Origin: Cyclobacterium roseum
Lineage (GTDB): Bacteria > Bacteroidota > Bacteroidia > Cytophagales > Cyclobacteriaceae
Reading direction: 5' to 3'
Length of the DNA: 64,000 bases
NCBI RefSeq assembly: GCF_010119225.1
Contig: NZ_WNKF01000001.1
Location: forward strand, 372,001 to 436,000
How positions within the stretch are numbered: the first letter of the stretch is position 1; the number at the start of each line of letters is the position of its first letter. Shown here piece by piece: positions 33,372 through 43,900 of the stretch. The notes beneath the pieces are model-generated. The model did no database searches, was not told the origin of the DNA, and was given only the letters and a program-made list of their open reading frames with translations. The position numbers and the translations under genes are program-made.

Positions 33372-35231
33372 ATGAAAAAGCCAATCCGAAAATCCGCCTT
33401 GTCCGGAATGATGGAACCCCTGAGTCTGAAGACCAAGGCAGACAAAAAAGCTTCCCAACAATTAAACAAGTTGTTGTCCCGATCTCATTTAGAAGGAAAA
33501 CGCGTGGTGTTTGGTTGCAGCAGCCGCATTCGGCATAGCCTCGCTCCGGATGGTTCCTCCATTACATTCGCTTCCAAAGGCGATTTGTACAATCATTGGA
33601 TATGTTGTTTAAACTATGAACTGGATCGGGACTGGATGTGGCAAGCCCTCGAGACAGAAGCTTTTTGGGTAAGACGATCCAAAAAATTTACCCACGATAC
33701 CGAGGAAGGGGAAATTAACGTAATCGCAGGAAAACTCAAAATGATTCGCACGGCTTCGTTCGAGTCCCTGGACGGACCGCAGCGAAACAGTAGCCAGCTA
33801 GTGTTTTTCGACGCCGTGGAGCCCAAAAGCGAGGACACGAAAGCGTTTCCGGATACCATTGACCTGAGCTACAGCCTGGAAGCCCGGTTCAGACCAGATC
33901 ATGGAGCCACCAATGATGCATTGGAAACCATTGAAATAACCCTACCCATAACCAGCCCGCCCGCTCAGGTGCCCAAAATCGTTTCGGCTGGCTATGCGCT
34001 GTCTCCTTACATTCGGGACGAAAAATATGCCAATAGCGAATCCAGAAAACGCTATTTGTGGATCGAGTTTGACCAACCGGTGGAAGACCCTCAGGATTGC
34101 TATTTTGCCCGGGTCCTGGCTCAGGCGCCGGATCAGTTGATCAGCAATAATCATCCGTCCCTATTTTTGGCACCGGAGGAACCCTCCTTACCAATAGATC
34201 CCGAACCCATAAGGATCGTTTCTCCGGCTTCTTCCAATGATTTAGCTGGCCTGAACGCCATGCAGCCCATGCTCAAAAGTAAAGATAGCGACGTACACTA
34301 CATCCTGCCGCTTCCACCGGGTCTTCATGCCCACAGCGATGAAATGTTTGGGTTTTTTACCTATGAATTTAGAGTAGGTCATTTCGAGCGGAAACCGGTC
34401 GATGAGGGCGATCCGGCAGAAAAGGTTTGGACCACCGCTCAAGGCAGGTTTGGCCGTCGTTTAAAAATGCAGGGGATTCAGCATCCTGCTCCTGTCCTGG
34501 CCTGTGTACCCAATCGGGATAAAGAAAAGGTTTGGGTAACCGCTCCCTATGCGGTAGCTGTTCATAAGGGTAAAAATGTAACGGCGGATCCGCCACGAAC
34601 GGAGTTATGGGCATTGCTCTATGCACAGGTAACGCGGGTGGATAATCAGGATTACCGCAATATCTTATTGGATGACCAGCCCTTGGATTGGAGAATACAG
34701 ATTAGGCCGCCATCCCAGCGAAATACAGGGGAACCGTACACGAATCAGCAATTGCAACTTCTTAACCAGGCGGCAGTAAAAATACAGAAAGGCCAGGAGG
34801 GTATATCGGAAGCCGGTAAATTCCTGAAACTTAAAACCGCCGGCAATAAAAACAAGAGTGCCACCAAATATGGAACCACGGTTTGGACAAACAAAAAAAT
34901 CAGTCAATTACTGCAGTTGTATGGTTTACCTACCGACGCATCCCTGAGTGTAGTGGTCGTAGAAGTATTGCCGCAAATTAAAAATGTCTTTGACCATGTG
35001 TCTGGTTTGGACGATGCCCCGGTAGCAGAGGCAACAAGTAATTTTATAAACGCAGATCAACGGGAAGCCTTTAATCAAAGCTACCGGCAGCGGTTCCGTT
35101 CAGATACTTCCAAAGCTACCAGCGCGGTAAACCACAGTAGCCCTGTGAGCGATGAATTAGGGCATCACCGTATCTTACGAAGTTCTCGTTTGACAAAGGT
35201 ACCGGATATTTGTCGCACGGATTGTGAATAA
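33372..35231 (+). CDS. Large cytoplasmic protein of unknown function
   Basis: A 619-residue soluble protein with a basic start (MKKPIRKSALSGMM), no signal peptide and no membrane segments. It has several well-formed segments (GSSITFASKGDLYNHWICCL, YELDRDWMWQALE, YFARVLAQAPDQLI, GFFTYEFRVGHFE) and many prolines, suggesting a multi-domain beta-rich fold. I do not recognise a catalytic motif. The style recalls C-terminal parts of very large Bacteroidota and cyanobacterial hypothetical proteins, so this could be a separated fragment of one. It is flanked by the PAS-LuxR gene and a 365-base gap and seems to be a single-gene unit. Confidence 0.65.
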   Translation: MKKPIRKSALSGMMEPLSLKTKADKKASQQLNKLLSRSHLEGKRVVFGCSSRIRHSLAPDGSSITFASKGDLYNHWICCLNYELDRDWMWQALETEAFWVRRSKKFTHDTEEGEINVIAGKLKMIRTASFESLDGPQRNSSQLVFFDAVEPKSEDTKAFPDTIDLSYSLEARFRPDHGATNDALETIEITLPITSPPAQVPKIVSAGYALSPYIRDEKYANSESRKRYLWIEFDQPVEDPQDCYFARVLAQAPDQLISNNHPSLFLAPEEPSLPIDPEPIRIVSPASSNDLAGLNAMQPMLKSKDSDVHYILPLPPGLHAHSDEMFGFFTYEFRVGHFERKPVDEGDPAEKVWTTAQGRFGRRLKMQGIQHPAPVLACVPNRDKEKVWVTAPYAVAVHKGKNVTADPPRTELWALLYAQVTRVDNQDYRNILLDDQPLDWRIQIRPPSQRNTGEPYTNQQLQLLNQAAVKIQKGQEGISEAGKFLKLKTAGNKNKSATKYGTTVWTNKKISQLLQLYGLPTDASLSVVVVEVLPQIKNVFDHVSGLDDAPVAEATSNFINADQREAFNQSYRQRFRSDTSKATSAVNHSSPVSDELGHHRILRSSRLTKVPDICRTDCE

Positions 35232-35596
35232 TAATCCAGCGGCCTTCTCATACTTTATTTAAACATGAATAGGCTTTAGATTGAATGCCTATGGTGGTAT
35301 CCATCTTACAATAACGTTAAAATGGCAAGTTTCATTTTTATGATTATTTCATGGAGAAATTTGCCGACCTTGAAATAGGTCTCGCTTTGAAAGAAACGCA
35401 GGTACCTGCCGGAAAATGGTAGAGAAATGACCTCAAATAAAATCGAGCCTACCTGCGATTTTTACGGTTTCATTTTGAGTTAAGGGTCATCTTTTCTTTT
35501 AGCAAAGAGTAGGGGTTTTTTAAAAACGGTTTACTTTTGTCACCATACTTCGGAATTTTCCGGTAATATTTTGTAACCATTACGCACCTAAAAATC
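35232..35596. other. Intergenic region with a possible promoter
   Basis: 365 bases without a gene. TACTTTTG at 35532-35539 fits the Bacteroidota -7 box TAnnTTTG and lies 57 bases before the DUF6155-like gene, although no TTG is well spaced upstream. CGCAGGTA (35397-35404) can pair with TACCTGCG (35450-35457), followed by a short T-run; this could be a weak terminator for the preceding gene. Confidence 0.4.
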
Positions 35597-36091
35597 ATGC
35601 AATTACCCAGCCTAGTCAGCCTTAAAAAAGAACTGCAGCATCGAGACTCTAACGAATTGATCGAGCTAATCCTGAATTTGAGTAAGTTCAGCAGGGACAA
35701 CAAGGCCTTTCTATACTTTAAATTATACGAGACTGAGGATGCATCCCTATTCCTGGATACGGTAAAAGAAGAATTGGAAAGTGCATTCTACTCCGCCAAT
35801 AGCAAAAACTATTATGTAGCGAAAAAGGCTGCACAAGGCATTCGCAGAATTTTAAACAAAAACCTTAAATTCACCAAAGATCCGCAGGTAAAGATTGAAT
35901 TAATCACTTTTTTCTGTCAGCAACTAGAGGAGTTTGGCTATCTGGAATACCGATATCCAGTCATTGATAACTTGTATGCCATGCAGGTGGGTAAAGTTGA
36001 GAAGCTTATTGGCAAGCTTCACGAAGACCTTCAATTTGACTATCGGGAACAGCTTGAAAATCTCAAAAAGCCAATCAACAACGTTCCTTAA
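35597..36091 (+). CDS. DUF6155-like small helical protein
   Basis: A 164-residue protein starting LPSLVSLKKELQHRDSNELIELILNLSKF, typical of a conserved Bacteroidota family of helical proteins classed as DUF6155, with NKAFLYFKLYE and the basic YYVAKKAAQGIRRILNKNLKF in the middle. No signal peptide, no Cys-based active site, no known function. Probably a single-gene unit with a promoter candidate 57 bases upstream. Confidence 0.75.
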   Translation: MQLPSLVSLKKELQHRDSNELIELILNLSKFSRDNKAFLYFKLYETEDASLFLDTVKEELESAFYSANSKNYYVAKKAAQGIRRILNKNLKFTKDPQVKIELITFFCQQLEEFGYLEYRYPVIDNLYAMQVGKVEKLIGKLHEDLQFDYREQLENLKKPINNVP

Positions 36092-36252
36092 GTGAGGAAA
36101 CCATTCGACCAAAATCAGATTTTCTTCAAATTGTTGCCCTACTTTGCTTTCTGCCTGGGGTTCACGTTCCCTTCATGGGATTGATTACCCGGTGATTTTT
36201 GCTAACTTCAATAAAAACTAAGGATCTTTTGCCCTATAAAATCCCTTCTCAA

Positions 36253-37695
36253 ATGAATTTAGATGCTGCATTCATTTTGCGGCGAGGTAAGCTTCGGACT
36301 ATTTGGTCCCTGGTTTTTCTGGTTTTTGCTGCAAGCTGTGGGAATAAAATTACTACCAGAGATGTTCCGGTGGCCGTTCCGGAGACCTTTTCCCTTTCCA
36401 CAGGTGCATCAGCATTAGAAACGGATTGGTGGAAATCCTTTGAAGATCCCGCCCTGAATTCATTAATTGATAGTGCGCTTTATTATAACCTTGACTTGAA
36501 AAGTTCCTGGTATCAGGTAGCGCAGGAAGCCAGTAATGTGGCCATTATAGCATCTGAAAGGGTTCCACAGGTTTTTTTAGAGTTACAGGGTGGCGCCAGT
36601 CGGCCAGTTCCTGATTTTGTAGGTGGTGAAAATACCCAGTTATCATTGAGAAGTAGTTATGAAGTGGATCTTTGGGGTAGGGTTAAACAGAGCAAGCTAG
36701 CCGCTCAAAACCGGCTAAAAGCTTCCTTTCTAGACTACCAAACCCTGGCCATTAGCATTGCAGGAGAAGTAGCACTGACCTGGTTTTCCTTGCAGGCCTT
36801 TCAGGAACAGTTGGATCTGATTCAGGAGCAAACGGAATACAATCAACAGGTGCTGGCATTGATCCGGGCCCGATTTGCCAGCGGACAGGTGAGGGGAGTA
36901 GACATACTGCGCCAGGAGCAGTTGATCCAAAATACCCAAGAACAGGCAACCGCCATTCAGATAGAAGTGAAAACACTCCAGAACCGGTTAACCGTCTTAT
37001 TGGGAGCGGCACCGGGAAGTATCTCCCTTCCATCGGAAAATGCCCTTCCCGAATTAGGCCCCTTGCCTGATGCAGGCCTTCCGATGGAATTAATCAACCG
37101 TCGGCCGGATATTCAAAGTAGCTTCAATCAAATGGAGGCCGCAGATAGGGAAGTGGCAGTTGCCATAAGCAATACGTACCCCAGGCTGACATTTAACTTT
37201 ACCGGAGCGCTCCGATCGAATACGCTCACCAATCTGGTAGAGTCCCAGGCAGCGTCACTGACCAGTAGTCTGCTGATGCCTCTTTTCTACGGAGGAAGGC
37301 TAAATGCTGAGAAAGAACAGGCAGAGGCTTTCCGGGAGCAACAAATACAAGCTTATGGACAGACCGTGTTGTTGGCGCTTCAGGAAGTGGAGGATGCCTT
37401 GATCCGGGAAAGCCTTCAAAAAGAGCGGATAGGCTATCTTGAAAGCCAGCTTGACCTGGCCGAACGGGCCTTCCAGCAATTACGTGTCGAATACCTAAAT
37501 GGTTCCATTGCCTACCTCGATGTATTGGTAAGCCTGGACCAAATGCAGCAATTGAAAAGAGATTTGGTAAGTGCTGAATTAGATCAGTTGCTATTTAGGG
37601 TTGCGCTATTTCGCGCGCTTGCAGGAGGCTTTGAAACGCCCAACGAAACCGGAGGAGAATTTAGCTTTAATGAAAACACAATTCCGACAGAATGA
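36253..37695 (+). CDS. Outer-membrane efflux lipoprotein of a tripartite RND system (TolC/NodT type)
   Basis: A 480-residue lipoprotein (lipobox VFAASC, Cys29). It shows the duplicated outer-membrane-factor plan: DWWKSFEDPALNSLIDSAL at the start, SSYEVDLWGRVKQ, LINRRPDIQSS in the middle, and long coiled-coil helices (ALQEVEDALIRESLQKERIG, LESQLDLAERAFQQLRVEY). It forms the channel through the outer membrane. ATG at 36253 was chosen to place the lipoprotein signal first; an upstream TTG frame is unlikely. Its stop overlaps the next ATG (ATGA at 37692-37695), so the adaptor is translationally coupled. Confidence 0.92.
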   Translation: MNLDAAFILRRGKLRTIWSLVFLVFAASCGNKITTRDVPVAVPETFSLSTGASALETDWWKSFEDPALNSLIDSALYYNLDLKSSWYQVAQEASNVAIIASERVPQVFLELQGGASRPVPDFVGGENTQLSLRSSYEVDLWGRVKQSKLAAQNRLKASFLDYQTLAISIAGEVALTWFSLQAFQEQLDLIQEQTEYNQQVLALIRARFASGQVRGVDILRQEQLIQNTQEQATAIQIEVKTLQNRLTVLLGAAPGSISLPSENALPELGPLPDAGLPMELINRRPDIQSSFNQMEAADREVAVAISNTYPRLTFNFTGALRSNTLTNLVESQAASLTSSLLMPLFYGGRLNAEKEQAEAFREQQIQAYGQTVLLALQEVEDALIRESLQKERIGYLESQLDLAERAFQQLRVEYLNGSIAYLDVLVSLDQMQQLKRDLVSAELDQLLFRVALFRALAGGFETPNETGGEFSFNENTIPTE

Positions 37696-38855
37696 CGCAA
37701 AAGAAAACCATATGGATTAGCCTGGGATTATTGGCAGGCAGTATTCTCGTAGTCCTGATCTTTTTTTGGACAGCCCCCGAAGCGGAGATGGAAGGAGCTT
37801 CCAAGACCACTGCCATGCTAGTAGATGTGGTACAAGCCGAAAGGGGAGATTTTTCGCCTACCGTGGTGGCTACCGGCATTGTACAGCCAGCTACAGATAT
37901 TTCGCTTAGCAATCAGGTAGGAGGGGAGGTCACCCGTATCGCCCCTGAATTTCTTCCGGGAGCTTATGTGAATAAGGGAGAGCTGCTGCTTCAAATTAAT
38001 CCTGCCGATTTCGAAAACACCCTCATGCTTAGGAAAAGTGATTTGGCTCTTGCTCAATCCGATTATGAGGTGGAGCTGGGCAGGCAGGACGTGGCCCAAA
38101 AAGATTACGAACTTATCGGGGATGAATTATCCACTGAAAACAGAAATCTTGTCCTTCGCAAACCGCAATTGGAAGCGGCAAAGGCCAATGTGGCTGCTGC
38201 CGAAGCGGCCGTTAACCAAGCCTCGCTGGATTTGGAGCGGGCCAGCATTCGGGCACCTTTCGATGCACATATTTTATCGCGGAATGTCAACCTCGGTTCC
38301 CAAATCGCACCCGGCTCAGATATTGGCCGCCTGGTAGGTATTGACGAATATTGGGTAATGGCCAACGTACCCCTTTCCAAGGTAAATTGGCTGGAGATTG
38401 GAGAAAATACAGATGGTTCAGGAGCTCCGGTTAAGATCGTTCACCCCGCTGCCTGGGAGCCCGGCCAATTCCGGGAAGGTAAGGTTTCGCGGCTGGTGGG
38501 TTCATTGGATAACCAAACCCGGCTCGCAAGGGTTATCATACAGGTACAAGATCCTCTGATGCGACGGGAACCCGACCCGGATAAACCACCGCTAATTATT
38601 GGAACGTTTGTCGAAGTTCAAATTGAAGCTCGGAAACTGGAAGATGTTACCCGTCTGGAACGCCAGTACATCCGACCTGGAAATACCGTCTGGGTCATGG
38701 AAGAAGGGGAGTTGGCTATCCGGGAAGTAACTATTCTATTTGAAGATCAGGATTATGCTTATATCAATGAAGGATTGGAAGACAACGCACAGGTAGTAGC
38801 CACCGATCTGGCTACCGTGGTGGACGGTTCGCCGCTTCGCCTGGATGAAGATTAA
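37692..38855 (+). CDS. RND efflux periplasmic adaptor (membrane fusion protein)
   Basis: A 387-residue adaptor with one N-terminal membrane anchor (ISLGLLAGSILVVLIFFW). Then a beta-barrel/lipoyl start (VVATGIVQPATDISLSNQVG), a helical hairpin (about residues 105-170), the second lipoyl half (RAPFDAHILSRNVNLGSQI) and membrane-proximal domain. It links the RND pump to the outer-membrane channel encoded by its neighbours on either side. ATG overlaps the upstream stop by four bases; 12 bases separate it from the pump gene. No lipobox. Confidence 0.92.
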   Translation: MTQKKTIWISLGLLAGSILVVLIFFWTAPEAEMEGASKTTAMLVDVVQAERGDFSPTVVATGIVQPATDISLSNQVGGEVTRIAPEFLPGAYVNKGELLLQINPADFENTLMLRKSDLALAQSDYEVELGRQDVAQKDYELIGDELSTENRNLVLRKPQLEAAKANVAAAEAAVNQASLDLERASIRAPFDAHILSRNVNLGSQIAPGSDIGRLVGIDEYWVMANVPLSKVNWLEIGENTDGSGAPVKIVHPAAWEPGQFREGKVSRLVGSLDNQTRLARVIIQVQDPLMRREPDPDKPPLIIGTFVEVQIEARKLEDVTRLERQYIRPGNTVWVMEEGELAIREVTILFEDQDYAYINEGLEDNAQVVATDLATVVDGSPLRLDED

Positions 38856-38867
38856 CCTACCATCGTC

Positions 38868-41800
38868 ATGAAAGAAGGAACAAAGCCCGATACTGAAAAA
38901 GGAGCCATTGCCTTTATGGCCCGAAGACCCATCATCACGAACCTGCTGATGGTTATCTTGCTTGCAGGTGGTGTTTATACCATGTATACCATTCAAAAGG
39001 AGGTTTTTCCACAGTTTCAACTGGACATTGTGGAAATATCCGTGGTCTACCCGGGTGCGGCACCCGAGGAAGTGGAACAGGGCATCGTTCTTCCAGTGGA
39101 AGAAATCGTACGGGAAGTGCAAGGCATTAAAGAGATCATCTCTTCAGCGAATGAAGGTTCGGGTACCGTGGAAATTTGGCTGATTCCAGGTACGGACCGC
39201 ATGAAAGCCCTCCAGGATATCAATCAGGCGGTAAGCCGGATACAAACCTTTCCTGACGACATTGAAAGGCCCCAGATTGTGCTTCAAAATCAGCAGATGG
39301 ATGTAATGCAGGTGGGGATTTATGGGGATGTAGATGTCTGGACGTTGCGTATTCTGGCAGAAAGGCTTCGAACTCGCTTTTTAAGTGATGATCAAATCAC
39401 CCAGGTAGAAATTGGCAACGTGCCTGATTTCGTGACGCATGTGGAAATTCCCCGCAACACCTTGCTGAAGTACAATCTCACCTTAGGACAGGTAGCGGAT
39501 CTAATCGAAAACTCCAGCCGGGATATCCCTGCCGGATCGATTGAAACCCTATCCGGAGAAATTCTGCTGCGCATGGAAGAGCGCAAACTCGTTGCCGACG
39601 AATTTGCGAAAATCGATATCATATCTTCCGAATCCGGCTCTACGGTCACTCTGGGAGATATCGCCACTATTCGGGACGGTTTTGAAGAAGTCGGATTTCA
39701 CGGGCAATTTGAACAACAGAATACGGTGGACCTGGAGGTATTCCGAATTGGTAATCAATCTCCGCTGGAAATAGAAGCTGCTGTTAAAACAATTTTAGAG
39801 GAGTTTAAACCTAGTTTACCTCCGGGGGTGCAGGTACGGATTGAGAGTAATCGGGCAGAAGATTTCCGCGAGCGACTTTCCTTGCTCACTGAAAACGGCT
39901 TGATGGCCATCGTAATCGTACTCGTTATTTTGGGATTATTTTTGGAGTACCGATTGGCTTTTTGGGTCATGATGGGCATGACCATTTCGTTTGTGGGTGC
40001 CATGATCTTTTTTCCAGCAGTTGGGATCAGCATCAATATGATCTCCATGTTTGGCTTTTTGATTGTGTTGGGAATCGTAGTGGATGATGCCATTGTGGTC
40101 GGAGAAAATATATACGAATACCGGCAAAAGGGCTATTCCTATATGGATGCAGCCATTCTGGGTGCCAAAGATGTGTCCAAACCGGTGATTATCAGTATTC
40201 TGACCACCGTAATTGCGTTTGTTCCCCTGTTATTTATCCCGGGTGAAACCGGTAAATACTGGTGGCCCCTCCCGGTGGTGGTGATCGTGGTGCTTTTTGT
40301 TTCGCTTTTTGAGGCCCTATACATTTTACCGTCTCATGTTACGAAGACACCAAAAGCAAAAAAGCACCCCTGGATTCTTAAACTGGAAACCTGGCAAAGG
40401 GCCATTGCAGAAGGATTTAACCGTTTTGTCAATCGAACCTATAAGCCTTTCCTGGATCTTTGCCTGCGAAATCGTTATCTCACTTTTTCCGCAGCCATTT
40501 CTCTTTTAATTCTGGTAGGTGGGTTTGGCTATAGCGATCACATGGGGATGGTATTGATGCCGGAAGTAGCGGCTGACGAAATCGAGGCTGCTGTTCGCCT
40601 TCCGGTTGGAACCACTAATGACCAGGCCGCAAAAATTGCCAGGGAAATCACTACGAATACCCGAAACATGTTTGAAACCCATAACCTGTATGAGGTGGCA
40701 GAAGGGGTAAAGACAAATGTCCGGGGAAAGGATTTTATAGATGTGGAAATTGTCATGAAACCACCGGATGAGCGGGACATGAGTCCCAAAGAATTGATCG
40801 AGCTATGGCGGGATAATATTGGTGATATTAAAGGAGTAGACCAAATTAACTTTGAAGCAGAACGCGGTCCGGGAGGCGCACGACAGGATATCAGCGTGGA
40901 TTTAAGTCACCCGGATATTGATGTCCTTGAGCGGGCCACGGAAGAATTTTTGCAACGTGCAAATGAATTTTCCGAGACCCGGGATGTAAGCGATAATTAC
41001 AATAAAGGCAAGCTGCAACTGGGATTTGAACTGTTGCCGGAAGGTCGCAACCTGGGGCTTACGCCAAATATCGTAGGCCAGCAGATCCGGGATGCCTTTT
41101 TTGGTGCGCTGGCTATGCGGCAACTACGGGGAATCAACGAGTTTGAGATCCGGGTAAAATTGCCCCTGGAGGAACGAAAAGACATGGATTACCTGGAGGA
41201 CTTTATCATTCAGGCTCCCAATGGCACCGCAGTACCTTTGCTGGATGTGGTACGTATCAAAGAAGGGGAAACGTTTACCAATATCAACCGCCGGGATGGC
41301 AAAAGAGTAGTAAACGTAGGCATGGACGTAGAACCTCCAGCGGCTCAGACCCGAGTGCTGAATGCTTTGAACGAGCGGGTTTTGCCACAGCTGCGAGCAG
41401 ATTTCCCTGGTTTAGCCTGGACCTATGAAGGAAGTCAGGCGGAAATGCGCGAATCCACAGAGGCTTTGTGGTCCGGTTTTATTATCGCCATGCTACTTAT
41501 TTTCTGTCTATTGGCAGTTGCTCTTGGAAGTTATACCCAGCCCATTGTGATCATGATGGCCATTCCATTCGGAATCGTAGGGGCCGTAATAGGACATATT
41601 CTGTTAGGGTATGATCTTTCCCTGGTCAGTCTGATGGGAGTAATTGCGCTCTCAGGAGTGGTGGTTAATGATTCCCTGATTATGATCGACTATGCTAACA
41701 AGCACCGCGGCGAGCATACCACTGCTTTTGAAGCCATTCATGAGGCGGGCGTACGAAGGTTCCGACCCATTATTTTGACAACCCTGACCACCTTTGGCGG

Positions 41801-41990
41801 GTTGACACCTATTATTCTGGAAACCTCCAGTCAGGCGATGCAATTGATTCCAATGGCCATTTCCTTAGGCTTTGGGATTATTTTCGCCACGGGCATTATT
41901 TTGGTAATCGTACCCTGTCTTTATATGATCTTTGATGACCTGGTCCAAGCGGCAAAACCAGCTGAAAAGCAGGAAGAGATATCTGCGTAA
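38868..41990 (+). CDS. RND efflux pump, AcrB/hydrophobe family
   Basis: A 1040-residue inner-membrane pump with 12 predicted membrane segments in two symmetrical halves. [20 protein letters not shown] is the first segment; [17 protein letters not shown] holds the proton-relay Asp pair in segment 4; [20 protein letters not shown] is the matching segment 10; [20 protein letters not shown] belongs to the first porter domain. Length is normal. Substrates cannot be inferred; the neighbouring DsrE-like gene is 41 bases downstream, which may or may not be meaningful. With the two preceding genes it forms a complete efflux operon. Confidence 0.94.
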   Translation: MKEGTKPDTEKGAIAFMARRPIITNLLMVILLAGGVYTMYTIQKEVFPQFQLDIVEISVVYPGAAPEEVEQGIVLPVEEIVREVQGIKEIISSANEGSGTVEIWLIPGTDRMKALQDINQAVSRIQTFPDDIERPQIVLQNQQMDVMQVGIYGDVDVWTLRILAERLRTRFLSDDQITQVEIGNVPDFVTHVEIPRNTLLKYNLTLGQVADLIENSSRDIPAGSIETLSGEILLRMEERKLVADEFAKIDIISSESGSTVTLGDIATIRDGFEEVGFHGQFEQQNTVDLEVFRIGNQSPLEIEAAVKTILEEFKPSLPPGVQVRIESNRAEDFRERLSLLTENGLMAIVIVLVILGLFLEYRLAFWVMMGMTISFVGAMIFFPAVGISINMISMFGFLIVLGIVVDDAIVVGENIYEYRQKGYSYMDAAILGAKDVSKPVIISILTTVIAFVPLLFIPGETGKYWWPLPVVVIVVLFVSLFEALYILPSHVTKTPKAKKHPWILKLETWQRAIAEGFNRFVNRTYKPFLDLCLRNRYLTFSAAISLLILVGGFGYSDHMGMVLMPEVAADEIEAAVRLPVGTTNDQAAKIAREITTNTRNMFETHNLYEVAEGVKTNVRGKDFIDVEIVMKPPDERDMSPKELIELWRDNIGDIKGVDQINFEAERGPGGARQDISVDLSHPDIDVLERATEEFLQRANEFSETRDVSDNYNKGKLQLGFELLPEGRNLGLTPNIVGQQIRDAFFGALAMRQLRGINEFEIRVKLPLEERKDMDYLEDFIIQAPNGTAVPLLDVVRIKEGETFTNINRRDGKRVVNVGMDVEPPAAQTRVLNALNERVLPQLRADFPGLAWTYEGSQAEMRESTEALWSGFIIAMLLIFCLLAVALGSYTQPIVIMMAIPFGIVGAVIGHILLGYDLSLVSLMGVIALSGVVVNDSLIMIDYANKHRGEHTTAFEAIHEAGVRRFRPIILTTLTTFGGLTPIILETSSQAMQLIPMAISLGFGIIFATGIILVIVPCLYMIFDDLVQAAKPAEKQEEISA

Positions 41991-42031
41991 AATGGTAAAA
42001 TACCCGTATATTCGGACAAATTTATAGATTT

Positions 42032-42460
42032 ATGAAATCATTTGTTCGTCCAATATTGCTATTAGTAGTGCTTGCCTGTCCTTTTCTGCTTCGGGCGCAG
42101 GTAGTGGATCAGGAAGTCCACCGGGTTGTATTTCAGGTTACTAAAGGAGAGGCTGCTGACCAAGAACAAGCCATAGGCCAACTCAATAACATCCTGAGGG
42201 CCCTGCCCAATGCGGAAATTGAGGTGATCTGTCATGGAAAAGCCTTGCCGCTACTTCTTGAAGCCCAAAGCCAGGTAAAATCAGGTATTACAGACCTGCT
42301 TAGCCGAGGGGTTGTCTTCGCTGCCTGTGAAAATACCATGCGAAGGGCCGGAGCAAGTAAAGATGACCTAATATCCGGCGTAATTACCGTTCCTTCGGCT
42401 CTGGCAGAAATCATCATTAAACAGGAGCAAGGCTGGGCGTATATCAAGGCGGGTAATTAG
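42032..42460 (+). CDS. Exported DsrE family protein (third copy in the window)
   Basis: A 142-residue protein with signal peptide (ILLLVVLACPFLLRAQ). Its DsrE domain parallels the one at 8489: HRVVFQVTKGEA, NAEIEVICHGKALPLLL, VVFAACENTMRRAGA with the conserved Cys, and VPSALAEIIIKQEQGWAYI. It is thus a paralogue of the sulfur-operon protein but sits 41 bases after the RND pump gene, on the same strand, with no other sulfur gene beside it. A periplasmic sulfur- or thiol-related role is inferred from family only. Confidence 0.85.
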   Translation: MKSFVRPILLLVVLACPFLLRAQVVDQEVHRVVFQVTKGEAADQEQAIGQLNNILRALPNAEIEVICHGKALPLLLEAQSQVKSGITDLLSRGVVFAACENTMRRAGASKDDLISGVITVPSALAEIIIKQEQGWAYIKAGN

Positions 42461-42642
42461 TGCGGATAGGGTTTCTTGGGTAATGCTTATTGCTTATCAA
42501 GGCCCGGATAGGTTTGCCAAGTTCAGAGGCCCGGGTGCCAATTTCAATTCATAGCCTCTTGGTAGTGCCTGCATCAGCGCCAATCACGTGCTGGAGGGTA
42601 TTCAATTCCCGCCATTCGTGCGCTTTATCTTTCAACAAATTT

Positions 42643-43893
42643 ATGCGACGATCTTCAGTAGTATTTCTAATTTTCTTGATGACTCTAATTCCACGATTGA
42701 TGGCAAAAACGAATCAGAAAGCGGCCTCCGGTAAAGATTCAGCAGTCAGCTACCAGGTAACCCTCAGTCCAGCGGAAAACGGGTCTTTCAGTATATGGCC
42801 GGAAATTCCTGCTGACGGAATGGTAAAAGCGGGGACAGGGTTAACCGTCAAAGCTACTCCTGCTTCTGGTTATAGCCTGGATGCCATTTATTACACGGTA
42901 AAAGGAGGCATGTGGGGAACGACAAGTCATGAGTTTTTTTCCTCAGAAGTTACCCTAACGGTGACAAAGGACATGACTCTGGGTGCCGTTTTTGTTGAAG
43001 ATTCCCTGGTGAAAAACATCCAGGTAATTCAGGATATGGTATATGCCCAACCAGGCGTAAAACCCTTGAAATACGATGTTTATTCCCCTAAGGGAGCCAG
43101 GGAACTTCCGGCAATCGTCATCATCCACGGCGGAGGCTGGTCCTCCAATAACGAAGACATCATGCGTGGACTGGCTCGGGAGCTGGTCAAAGAAGGAAAA
43201 TACGTTGTATTCAGTATAGATTACCGCTGGATCAATAAACTGGATGGAGATCCTGCACCCAACCACATGCACCAGCTCATTGAAGATGTATTTGGAGCCA
43301 TTGCCCATATTCAGGAGCATGCCCTGGAATACGGTGCCGATCCCATGCGGATTGCGGTAACCGGAGACAGTGCCGGTGGCCATTTATCAGAAGCGGCGGC
43401 ACTACTCAGTCCGCATATTGGAAATGGTGGCTTTGGAGAGCAGGAGGGGTTGTATGCGTTTATGCCCAGCTATGTTCCCCCCTCAAAATCAGTAGATCAG
43501 GTAAAAGAGGAAATCAGTAGGGCCATAAAGGCAGCGGCTCCAAGCTATGGTCCGTCCGATGCCGTTGATTTTAAAGGATTTATGGAGCAGACAGATCGCG
43601 GATATTGGGATGCGGTTTCCCCCATCAGGCAGGTACCTTCTGTCCGGAAGCGGGCAATACCTCATTTCATAGTTCGTGGTACGAAGGATCCGCTTATATC
43701 GCATGAGATGGTTCAATCTTATGTAGAGGTGCTTCAGGATAAGGGACAAAAGGTCAGCTACATACAGGTAGAGGGTGCAGGTCATGCTTTTTTCGACTGG
43801 AAGCCGGATGCGCAAACCAGAGCTACTTTTGCCCGCTATGGCCAGCCGTATGCAGCCGAAATGAGGAAATTCTTTGATGGTATCTTTTACTAG
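42643..43893 (+). CDS. Secreted alpha/beta-hydrolase esterase with N-terminal beta domain
   Basis: A 416-residue protein with signal peptide (VVFLIFLMTLIPRLMA). Residues about 35-115 form an InlB-B-repeat/bacterial-Ig-like module (VTLSPAENGSFSIWPE, LTVKATPASGYSLDAIYY, FSSEVTLTVTKDMTLGAVF). The esterase follows: oxyanion HGGGW (His162), nucleophile GDSAGG (Ser243), GTKDPL acid and GAGHAFF His, as in BD-FAE/hormone-sensitive-lipase-like carbohydrate esterases. Just upstream of a GH10 xylanase (7-base gap), it is probably an acetyl- or feruloyl-xylan esterase. The frame opens at 42490, but Met52 (42643) is the signal-peptide start. Confidence 0.85.
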   Translation: MRRSSVVFLIFLMTLIPRLMAKTNQKAASGKDSAVSYQVTLSPAENGSFSIWPEIPADGMVKAGTGLTVKATPASGYSLDAIYYTVKGGMWGTTSHEFFSSEVTLTVTKDMTLGAVFVEDSLVKNIQVIQDMVYAQPGVKPLKYDVYSPKGARELPAIVIIHGGGWSSNNEDIMRGLARELVKEGKYVVFSIDYRWINKLDGDPAPNHMHQLIEDVFGAIAHIQEHALEYGADPMRIAVTGDSAGGHLSEAAALLSPHIGNGGFGEQEGLYAFMPSYVPPSKSVDQVKEEISRAIKAAAPSYGPSDAVDFKGFMEQTDRGYWDAVSPIRQVPSVRKRAIPHFIVRGTKDPLISHEMVQSYVEVLQDKGQKVSYIQVEGAGHAFFDWKPDAQTRATFARYGQPYAAEMRKFFDGIFY

Positions 43894-43900
43894 AAAAACG

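Noticed and set aside
42461-42642. 51-codon N-terminal extension of the esterase frame, and a possible minus-strand coding remnant in the same bases
   Set aside because: The extension lacks coding character and would hide the signal peptide; the minus-strand text reads plausibly over 30-35 codons but needs a frameshift and matches nothing I know.
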